This document shows positions 20,701 through 28,900 of a stretch of 58,596 nucleotides of DNA, piece after piece (within the stretch, counting starts at the first letter, position 1; every line of letters starts with the position of its first letter). Under the pieces are notes generated by a model. The model did not search any database. It was not told the DNA's origin and saw only the letters and a program-made list of their open reading frames with translations. The DNA lies in assembly GCA_910587775.1 (NCBI GenBank), contig CAJUNF010000005.1:1-58596 (forward strand). Direction: 5' to 3'. The translations under genes were made by a program, and so were the position numbers. The stretch is from an uncultured Bacilli bacterium. GTDB taxonomy: Bacteria; Bacillota_I; Bacilli_A; RF39; UBA660.

Positions 20701-22272
20701 AGTGGCATTTACGTTAACACTCATGGTATTCGCCATTATTTTTGCTGTATAAGTTAAAGTCTCTGGATTAAAAACAGGGTCTAGTTCAAAGTTATTGATG
20801 GATAAGGATTTTAGTTTTGAACTATGTTCTCTATTTACAATAATTTCATAAATGGTTGTAGAACTTCCATCTTCTGCAACTACAGTAATATCAAATTTAT
20901 TTTTGCCAGTATGTAAGTTGAAATTGCTTGGAAGATAAACTTCTTGGCTAAATCTTCCTTTTACTATTTCTAAATCTAAAACTTCTTTGTCATAAGGAAC
21001 ATTGATTTCGTATTTCGTTTTTTGTGGGGTGAAGTTTTCTAACCCTACTTGATCGATTAAGATGTCATCTAAATATGGATAACTTGATGGAGATCTTGTG
21101 GTATGAATCGTGTAGGTAAAAACAGTACCTGCTTCACTTGTTGAAGTAATATAAATATCATTGGTCCCTTTTAAAATACCAATGGTACCCGCCCCACTCA
21201 CTGTACTTTCTTGAAACATTGGAGATGCTATAACATCAACAAATGAAGTTTCTGAATCAAAGGAGATACTATAGTTATAAATATCTGGATCAAAGTTTGG
21301 AACTAAAGCGCTTTTAGAAAAATTTAAACTTTCTAATCGACCATCGTCATTCGCTACTAAAGAAATTCTAGCATGACCATGACCTTTTTTTGGGGTGTTT
21401 TCAAGTGGTTTTTCACTGGCACTTGAAACAGAGATTGTTTTTGTGTTTGCTACATTTGAAGTAGTACAGTCGACACAGTACATGGCTTTTGTAAATTCTT
21501 TATAAGAAATCAAACTAGAAGAACCAATATAGGAAGAACCTCCTCCAGCACCACCGTGACTTCGGTTGGAACCACCACCACCAAACCAGCCACCGCCACC
21601 GCCGTGACCGCCAATTTTATCATTATAATAGCAGTAATCTCCACCTCGACCGAATGATCCTACTCCACAACCAGACGCTCCTTTAATGGAATGTCCTCCA
21701 GCTGTTTGGGTTGCTCCAGAACCAGAATATCCATTGTATCCTTGGGTTTGAGGGTATGTGTCGTATCCATTTTTTCCTTGAATTCCACCACCTTGACTAC
21801 CATAAGGCTGAGCAGTATTTCCACCACCTGCCGCAACAATTAAAACAGAAGCTTTGTTAGATACTAAGCTTGATAATACACCTGGTATTTTAGCAATATG
21901 GGTAGCTCCGCCGCCACCATAACCAGCTTGTCCTCCGGCATTTCCACCAGTTCCACCACCGTTATATCCTCCTGCATAACGATTTCTTGGATTTTCTCCT
22001 ACATTGATATATATGGTTTGATCTTTATCTAAATAAATTACACCAGTTGCATAAGCTCCAAATCCGCCACTACTTCCTCCTTGTGCTCCCCAGGTATCTA
22101 TTTTGTAATATCCTGACACTGGAGCGGTGAAAGTTTGTTCTCCACCCGTGTATGCAAAGTTTTTTACTTTTTCAATTTCAACACTCGCACTTGGAGTTAT
22201 CATAAAAACGCAAAAAAGAATTAATGCTGTAATTAATTCAAAACAAAATAAACTGTTATTCTTTTTCTTCAT
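14155..22272 (-). CDS. Giant secreted protein: two glycine-rich domains, about 21 cadherin-like repeats, Big_2, dockerin
   Basis: 2705 aa. The ATG at 22272 gives a standard signal peptide; the longer frame upstream would start inside the promoter. The ribosome site is poor. Two glycine-rich domains of the ALK/LTK type (PF12810) span about 35-304 and 572-842. Each opens with YTG-TFTAP-GYY-ETWG and carries long GGGG stretches and GHARIS at its end. Three cadherin-like repeats lie between them and about 18 follow. Then come a Big_2 domain (about 2472-2547), the pre-dockerin module (about 2557-2639) and a dockerin with loops DLTGDGYITGPD and DVTNDKEVTGPD. The last 546 bases are almost identical to the end of the 3094-aa gene. 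It has no anchor of its own. Confidence 0.85.
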   Translation of the reverse strand: MKKKNNSLFCFELITALILFCVFMITPSASVEIEKVKNFAYTGGEQTFTAPVSGYYKIDTWGAQGGSSGGFGAYATGVIYLDKDQTIYINVGENPRNRYAGGYNGGGTGGNAGGQAGYGGGGATHIAKIPGVLSSLVSNKASVLIVAAGGGNTAQPYGSQGGGIQGKNGYDTYPQTQGYNGYSGSGATQTAGGHSIKGASGCGVGSFGRGGDYCYYNDKIGGHGGGGGWFGGGGSNRSHGGAGGGSSYIGSSSLISYKEFTKAMYCVDCTTSNVANTKTISVSSASEKPLENTPKKGHGHARISLVANDDGRLESLNFSKSALVPNFDPDIYNYSISFDSETSFVDVIASPMFQESTVSGAGTIGILKGTNDIYITSTSEAGTVFTYTIHTTRSPSSYPYLDDILIDQVGLENFTPQKTKYEINVPYDKEVLDLEIVKGRFSQEVYLPSNFNLHTGKNKFDITVVAEDGSSTTIYEIIVNREHSSKLKSLSINNFELDPVFNPETLTYTAKIMANTMSVNVNATAFDEEASIKLEGFGYIKATSTGKITVTEPNSKTTVYEIILEKQSSDLVLNYDYPYTGNIETFTAPANGYYRLETWGSQGGGNGGYGAYSTGVVYLKEGTKLYITVGGTGDTIKGGYNGGGTPGHSSQWGYGGGGATHISTIPSLLSNLSSDKDAIVIVASGGGGGGSSTSNLNGHGGGYLGNSGYDTYTLGYNGYNGTGASLTVGGYCKTGNNNNCGRGYFGQGGNFCNMTYGGPGGGAGYFGGGGGNRGHGAGGGGSSYIGSDKLISYDTVTKSTYCYGCAVSNDTKTKTVSTNNVSSSPTRNYAKKGSGHARISTLRFPSENNFLSSLNITATNEITNETNIKNYTPTFDLEGLEYSVTLDELETSITFLAKAEDNFAKIDGLGTFDVPAGTTDFPIKVMAESGVVRTITIHVTRPASNNAKPMNIELNGLVDSLCSKNSNFCVLNPLNFDPDHFVYEVTVPSNIKQVWFTVTKGHPYQTVTGNGKVTLNAGENDIVITVTSEDKSETTEYHYKVTRSMAGNTDLKKLEIIDPEREINFNPSITEYYFSVPNEYTKIKQMNIETEDEDATYFVSGNENFEVGLNEVSITITSPNGETGIYTLKVYREKNENVYLSNLQVKKDAITYELMPEFQNINTGTYQVTVPNHIDSVDILAAAEVNTTKITGTGTKTLSVGVNYVQIITTSETGTTETYYLEITREKNNNTNLESISIINGDTTYSLDPEFDKDTLMYSVDVEEGVNEITISATTEVSTTTYKLLDNNKLKVGPNLKRIMTIAEDGSSKVYNVVINRPANNDNYLEDIILSEGTLNPEFDREKTSYTVEVPYEISSITVTGVKSNPLSKINGNGKYALAVGNNNISLSVISETGDIKLYELNVIRKPSDNAYLILVTTTEGVWVPNTNHQEFTYTLTVPSTTKKISVMATPEMKTTKVMGNGEYELTDSTTDITITTVAEDNTTSLTYTLTIEKQKSDNANLKYLLLEEGEISPEFSSSITDYTVSVPYEVLKGSFHIETEDENATFEIINNDSFEVGENTVTIRVTSESQKTKDYTVIVTRQESVSGSDYLASLIIDHGSLDPEFKKELQYYEVSVPYQTTTIHVTATSEDTEAVVSGNGDYHLEVGKNTILIRVLSTEGKIRDYQIVVTRAPSDDARLKNLSLKDDMLSPNFDTDTYSYTTTTTKKELDFESILPMEKDANYQIIGNQFTENKDYEVIIEVTAPDGISKKDYTIHVTKNPNKNNNLASLEVLGYTLSPEFNKGVTLYTLTVPNDVNSVMIEATAESDTAVITGTGTKTINVGLNQLIVEVTSEMGTKKAYTILLTKEENNINNLSDLIVHNGTMTPEFNTHVSTYDVVVENEEEELDVTVMLESDSSTYEIKENHLEVGNNTVFIIVTAEDGTTNTITLNVTRKSISSALLEDLKIKNYPFEFNPYINHYDLLVNYETDTLDLTIIPKDANATYKVTGNESLVVGDNTITIEVTASDNQTKEIYTLNVTKQKYATTFLDYLYTSEGDVTPSFDKKTLEYSLDVTNNIRNIEIFGESSDTSATVTGLGEYELNVGENKIVITVTSTTGVIRKYYVTVNRAPSDILSLNNLVVRSGMTTYELDPTFNPDTLEYNVNVPIGTTNVTIDAEITEPTTVTGDGEKDLHAGLNDFVLTVTSEAGETKNITIHITRESSDNNHLISLIPSIGELEPSFSYEETSYTINLDSSASVLSFDVITEQEFAKVTGVDAKIVPDGTSTREIVIEAENGDTRTITITINKNREDNAKLSFLEVTDYPFIEDFDADTFEYHLTVPNSKKVLLPSEIIATPQDESATIKLSESLKLSTTNTNEFIITVTAKDGFTKQTYKILVTREKGSNALLDNLEVKQGKLENSFASENFTYNWMIPNTMTVTASDILPTPQDINATVEISGGENKFIIKVTSEDGATSKEYTLNITIDNNFDLESIIPDETRILLDVGELKQITYTLNPINTSFTEVKWMSEDETIASVDNNGKITGVGYGTTIIHVVSNYDENIKASIEVKVIRKKITSSVYQIERKEKEDGSKLEYTYGSEPGILLKDYLNHFENEATTLYVYDKEGNEVDKETMIASTFMKIKLIVEGVCYDELIIVVKGDLTGDGYITGPDRVRLQRYMQMKVELEEIEMIAADVTNDKEVTGPDRVKLQRYMQMKIDTVN

Positions 22273-22301
22273 AACAATCACTACTATCTCTACTATATAG
22301 A

Positions 22302-22331
22302 AGTATATCACCTTTTGTCGTATTTTGTCAT
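22302..22331 (-). promoter_or_regulatory. Promoter with direct repeat, 2705-aa gene
   Basis: On the minus strand ATGACA (22326-22331) and TATACT (22302-22307) are 18 bp apart. The spacer contains CGACAAAA ten bases after TGACAAAA, so a YGACAAAA motif repeats once per helical turn. The same layout occurs before the 3094-aa gene, suggesting a shared regulator. Confidence 0.6.
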
Positions 22332-22354
22332 TCAAAATATCATCAAAAATAAAA

Positions 22355-22383
22355 GAAAAAAAAAGCAAGTGACTAACTTGCTT
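22355..22383 (-). terminator. Intrinsic terminator after the 3094-aa gene
   Basis: A perfect 8-bp stem (22363-22370 and 22376-22383, 5-nt loop) followed by eight T on the minus strand. It overlaps the stop codon of the 3094-aa gene and lies upstream of the next giant gene's promoter in transcription order. Confidence 0.9.
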
Positions 22384-22927
22384 AATTTACTGTGTCTATT
22401 TTCATTTGCATGTATCTTTGTAGTTTTACTCGGTCTGGTCCTGTTACTTCTTTATCATTTGTTACATCTGCTGCTATCATTTCTATTTCTTCTAATTCTA
22501 CTTTCATTTGCATGTATCTTTGTAGTCTTACTCGGTCTGGTCCTGTTATGTAGCCATCTCCTGTTAAGTCTCCTTTTACTACTATGATTAGTTCATCATA
22601 ACAAACACCTTCTACGATGAGTTTTATTTTCATGAATGTTGATGCTATCATAGTTTCTTTATCTACTTCGTTTCCTTCTTTATCGTAGACATATAATGTA
22701 GTAGCTTCATTTTCAAAATGATTTAGATAGTCTTTTAGTAAAATACCTGGTTCAGACCCATAAGTATATTCTAGTTTACTTCCATCTTCTTTTTCTTTTC
22801 GCTCTATTTGATAGACACTACTTGTTATTTTCTTTCTAATTACTTTTACTTCTATACTTGCTTTGATATTTTCATCATAATTACTTACTACATGAATGGT
22901 AGTTGTTCCATAACCAACACCTGTAAT
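22382..22927. repeat. 546-bp near-identical 3' end, copy B
   Basis: Partner of 14155-14700, in the same orientation 8,227 bp away, with two mismatches in 546 bases. It encodes the C-terminal Big_2 end, pre-dockerin module and dockerin of the 3094-aa protein. Confidence 0.95.
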
Positions 22928-25900
22928 ATTACCAAATTCATCAACACTTGCAATTGTTTCATCATCACTCATCCATTTTACTTCTGTAAAACTTGTTATT
23001 TCTGGAGTAAAAGTATATGTGATTTGTTTGGTTTCAGCAATATCTAGTAAGATACTTGTTTCACTTGGTGTTATACTTTCTAAATCAAATTTTGCTCGTT
23101 TTATGATAATTTTATATTCTTGGGTTGTATAACCATCTCTTGCAATTACTTCAATAATATATTCGGTACTTGCACCTGCATAAAGATTTAAATCCCCCAT
23201 CAAATTTACTGTCGCATTTGGATCCATTGGAATGGCTGTTATTTCATTTTGATAAAGGATATCTTTGCTATGTGGTACTTCAATAGTATAAGTAAACGTA
23301 TCGGAATCAAAGGTAATTGGATAATCAATAATTGCTAGTTCTTTTAGTCTTACTTCACTTGCAGTTTCTTTATTAATATTGATTTTATAAACTCTTACAC
23401 TTCCATCTTCTGCAGTCACAGTTATTTCTCTAACACTTAAGCCTTCTGGAACAATTTTATTTTCTAATCCTTTTACAGAGGCTAAATTACTTTCTAATGT
23501 AGCATTAAAACTTAATTCAGATATTTCATAAGATAGATCTAAATTATATTCTAATAATTCTTTATTAAATTCTGGAGATAATACCCCAGTACTTGGAATT
23601 AAACTAGAAAGATAATTGTTACTTGATACTTCTTTTGTGACATTTAAAATGTATGTATTTATAGTACCATCTTCTGCTTTTACTTCGATTTCAAAGCGAT
23701 TTAATCCTGTAACTAGTTCTTTCGTTCCAGTGTTAGTTACTGTGGCAAATTCACTTTCTGCTTCTGCTTTGATTTGAATAAAGTTTAAATCACTTGGAAC
23801 TGTTAGTGAGTATTCATTTGTTTCTTTTTGAAATTCTGGATTAAGTGGTAAGTCTTCTTTGATGTGCATTACTTTTAAGTTTTTTAAATAGTTATTATTT
23901 GCTGGAGTTCTTATAACATTTACTTTATAAGTTCTAGTAATACCTATTGCTGATTTTACTTTAATAACTATTAAATTCGAACCAATATTTAATTCATGTT
24001 CTCCTAGACCACTTATAATTTTAGAGCCTACATCTTGGGTGGTAGCATTTATTGTGATGTTTTGTGTTTCTCTTGGTACTTCAATCGTATAATCCATTAC
24101 AGTTGGATCAAAGATAGGATCAAGATTTCCAATAGATGGAATTAAACTACTTAAATAATTATTCGTTGACATTTCCTTGTTTACATAAATTATGTATTCT
24201 AAAGTAGTTGTGGAATCACTTGCTGTTACTTTAATATGAATTTCATTCATTCCAATTTCTAATGAATCCTGGCCAGTTATTTCAACATTAGCATTTTTAT
24301 CTTCTGCAATAGCAGTTATGTTTAATTGTTCTGTATCATTTGGAACTGTAATAAAATATTCTAATATTTCTTTATTAAATTCAGTATCTAGTGCAAAATT
24401 TGTAACATTTAATTCTTTTAAGAATGCACTTATTATACTTTCACGAATTATTGTTATGTTGTAGCTTCTTACTAAACCTGATTCGCTTGTTACAAGGATG
24501 GTAATATTATTTTCTCCTTCGTTTAAATTATAATTTCCAAACCCTGTAATGGTTGCATTTACATCTTCTGCTTTTCCATTTAAAGAAATCGATTCAATTT
24601 TATGTGAAACATTTATGGTATAATCTGTAGTTTCTTTTTGAAATATTGGATTTAGTGTACCTTCATTTGTATTTAAGCTTGCTAAATAATTGTTATCACT
24701 TGCTTCTTTGGTAATTAAAACGGTATACACTTTTTTATCTTCTGTTTCACTTGTTACTACTATTTCAAAATAATTTTCTCCAGTTTCTATCTTTTTTAAA
24801 CCAGTCCCCGTAATAGTTGCATTAGTATCTTCTGGGTTTGCACTAATTACGACACTATTTACATCATTATTTACTTCGGTAGCATAGAAAGTTACACCTT
24901 TATGGAAGTCAGGTGTTAGATTATATCCAACTACTTCTAAAGATGCTAGATTATTATTTTTACTTCCTGTTTTTTCTACAATAATCTTATACTCTTTGGT
25001 CGTTTCTCCATCTGGTGCTGTCACTTTTATGGTAACTATATTTTCTCCTGTTTGAAAATTTTGATTACCAATGATTTCATAAGTAGCATCTGTTTCAGTT
25101 GGGTTTATCATGGTAAATTCTAAATTCGTTTTACTTGTTGTTAGATGATATTCCGTTACGTCTTTAGAAAAACTTGGGGATAATACATGATTTTTAACAA
25201 CTAAATTTGTTAAAGATGCATCACTACTTTTCTTTCTTGTAATTATTATTTGATAATCCTTTTGAATTTGAGAGTTTCCAACTACAAAGATTGGAATCGA
25301 GTTTTTTCCTACTTTTAATGGGTAGGTTCCTAGTCCTTTTATGGTAGCTGACTCATCAAAAGCACTCGCAGTAATGGTAATATCTTCAATATCATGTTCT
25401 ACCGTCAGTTCATAATTTAGAATAGTTGGATTAAAGGTAGGTGTTAGTTCTCCTCTATTGGTATCAAGAGAACTAAGAGTTAAATCTTCATTTGTACTCT
25501 CTTGTTTTATGATATGAGTCGTATAAATTTTAACATTACCATTTTGAGCAGTAACCACGATATCAATATCTTTTGTGTCGTTTGGATTTAAACTACTTAC
25601 GTCAATGGTAAATTTGTAAGTATCAATATTATTACTATCAGTAACATCTACAAAAGCATAAGGACTTTCTGGAATTGCTGTCATATGTAATATATTGGTA
25701 TTAAACGGAACTTTTACTTCATAATAGATGGTTGTTTCATTGAAAATCGGAGATAGTCCCCCTTCTTCAATATATAAGAAATCTAAGTCATCGTTATCTG
25801 ATTTATCTCTTACTACTTTAATTACATAGTCTTTAGCCGAACCATCTTCCGCTGTAACTCGTAATGTTATTTTATTTTCTTCTCCTGGAATTAAGTTATA

Positions 25901-28900
25901 GGTTCCATTTCCAGTAACATTTGAGGTTTTGGATTTTGGTGACCCTGTAATATCAATACTACTAATTTCATATTGAACGTTTATTAAGTAATCATAATTT
26001 TTGGTAGGGTCTATATTTTCTATTACGACACTACCGCGATTGTTGGTAATAGATTCTAATTCAGTATTATCATCAAGTCTTTTATTTACTTTGATGGTAT
26101 AAACTCTATCTACTCCATCTTCACTAGTAACAGTTATTGTAATTATATTTTCACCTTTTACTAATGCATGCGTTCCATTTCCACTAATTGTTGAAGCATC
26201 ATCTTCCTTGATTCCTTTTAAAGTAATTTCATTTACAGATCCATCTACATCAATGGTATATGATAGATTTTCTTTATTAAATTCTTCGTTTAGTGTTCCA
26301 CCTGTTACTTCAATATTTTGAAGATAATTATTAGTACTTGATTCTTTTAAGACAACAATTTGATAAACCTGATAGGTTTTATCTTCTGCAATACTAGTTA
26401 TAACAATAATATTTGATTTTTCTGTTAGATTATTATTTCCTCTTATTGTATAAGTAGTGGTATTTTCTTCTGGTGTTACCTTAACATTTAATTTATCTAC
26501 ACTTTTAGGAATTGTCACAGTATAATTTTTGATATCTTTTGAAAATTCAGGACTTATTTCATAGCCTTCAATTTCAATATTTAATAAAGAGCTATTATTA
26601 TTACGAGATTTCATAATAACTATTTCATAAATGTTAGTGTCTCCAGATTCACTTGTAACTGTAATTGGGAAGCTATTTTTACCACTTACTAGTTCAAAAA
26701 CACCTGTTCCAGTTACTGATCCAGCTTCTGAAGCGGCATTAATCGTAATTTTTTTGGTAGTTGCATCAACAACAGCAGTATAGTCATTTAAAAGTTTATT
26801 AAATGTTGGAGTAAGTTCTACTTTTTCTTGGTTTTCTTTTATAACTTCTAAATTACTTAAGAACGTATTGGTACTTTGCTCTTTGTAAGTATATAAAATA
26901 TAAGTTTTTTGATTTTTATTTGGAGCAGTTACTAAAATACGAATTTCATTTAATCCAGTTACTAAATTTTCATTTCCAGAAATTGTAACTGTTGCATCAG
27001 GATTTTCTGGAATCGCTTCTAATTCTATTTGATTAAATTCTGCTGGAATTGTAATGTAATACTCATAAGTAGATGGGTTAAATGTTATTTCTGTTTTTTC
27101 ATTTTGAGGATTGGTAATATTTAAAATAGCAAGATTATTGTTACCTGAATCATCTTTTCTTATTTTATAAGTATATGTAGTAGTATGAAGTCCATCTTCG
27201 CTTGTTATATCAATTTCAATGATATTGATACCACTATGAATTTCAAAGGTATCACTTGTTTGTTCTATACGATTTTCTTCTGCATTTTCTGGTTCGTTAC
27301 GATAATATTTTATCGTTTGATAATCACTTTTTAAGATAGGTGTTAAAGATATTTTTTCTGTCAGAAATGGAAGTAAGATTTCATAACTTGTAATGTCACT
27401 ATCAAATGTATAGTTACAGTAAGAAGGACTTAAACCACATAAATAAGCTACAGGATTTTTTAAGACGATATCTTTTGATTTACTATCATCAGATGGTTCG
27501 CGATTTATTTTTAAGGTGTAGGTTTTATTTGCTCCATCTTTTGTAGAAACAACAATTTTATGTTCATTTAATCCTGGGTGTAATGTAATATCACCATTTC
27601 CTAAAATGTTTGCTTCTTGAGATTTTGGAACTGCTAATATGTCGATTGAATTGTATTCTTTTGGTAAATCGATTTCATAAGTATAAGTCCATGGTTCAAA
27701 AGGAATGGTTACATTTCCATGATCTATTATAATGTTATCTAAGAAGGTATCTCCGACAATACCTGGAGTGGCTGTAATTTTAGCATATCCATTTCCACGG
27801 TTTCCATCCATTAAATTGGTTCCATCGTAGTTTGGCATTTTTTGATTACCAGAAATCATTTCTGTATCATTTAAATAATATTTTTGATCTACTGAATAAC
27901 CGTTTGGAACGTTGTTTTTAGAATTAGATGTCCAGATAAAGCCTGAACCTCCTCCAGCACCATGCCATCCAGAGCCACGAGAATTATATCCGCCATACCA
28001 GCCCCCTCCTGCTCCTGGTCCGCCATATCTTGCACTGATGTAACTAATGGTAGAAGCACTTGCGTTAAATCCTCCACCAAAAGACCAACCAGTAGTTTGC
28101 GTTCCTGGTGCACCATAAGAAGTTGAATAAGAGTAGCCAGATAATCCGCCACCATCTCCTCCGCGTTCACCGTCCATTCCGCCGCCACCTCCGCCGCCAG
28201 CGACAATAAGACGTGATAAAAGAGATGTTTGGTCATTCCAAGGACCACTTACAAGACGAATATCGGTAGACCCTCCACCACTTGCAGCAGGATCATTACT
28301 GGTGTTGATAGCTTTGTAACCTGAACCTCCACCATTAAAGCTTTGGGCTGTTGTACATATTTTTCCACCACACCAAGTACCTTCTTTTCCAACGTAAATA
28401 TAGAGAGTATCTCCCTTATTTAAATAAACAGAACCTTTGGCGTATCCTCCAAGTCCGCCAATACCTAGTTCACTATTTTGATGATGTCCTCCACCACCAG
28501 CACCCCATACTTCTAAAGTATAAAGTGCTGGAGATGGGGCAATAAATGTTTGATAATCACCTGTGTATGTAAATCCTTCGTTTACAGGGTCTAATAGTGG
28601 TTCTATTCGTTTTAGATTTAAAGTATAAACTGTACTACTAACTCCATCTAAATCAACATTTATAGTAATTTGTTTTTCTTTTTCTGAAACATATCGATTT
28701 TCTACAATTGTTACTTTGGCTTCTTCAAAAAATGGTGTTGCAATCATTGGGACTTCTCTTGTAAAGTTTAAAATTTCTAGAGTGTAATCTTTTTTATTAG
28801 GTGAAAAAGCACTTGTTAAAACACCACCATCAATTTCTAAACTTTTTAATAGACTAGCTCTTTTTCTTTTAAAGGTAAAAGTATATGGTTGATTTTGTAA

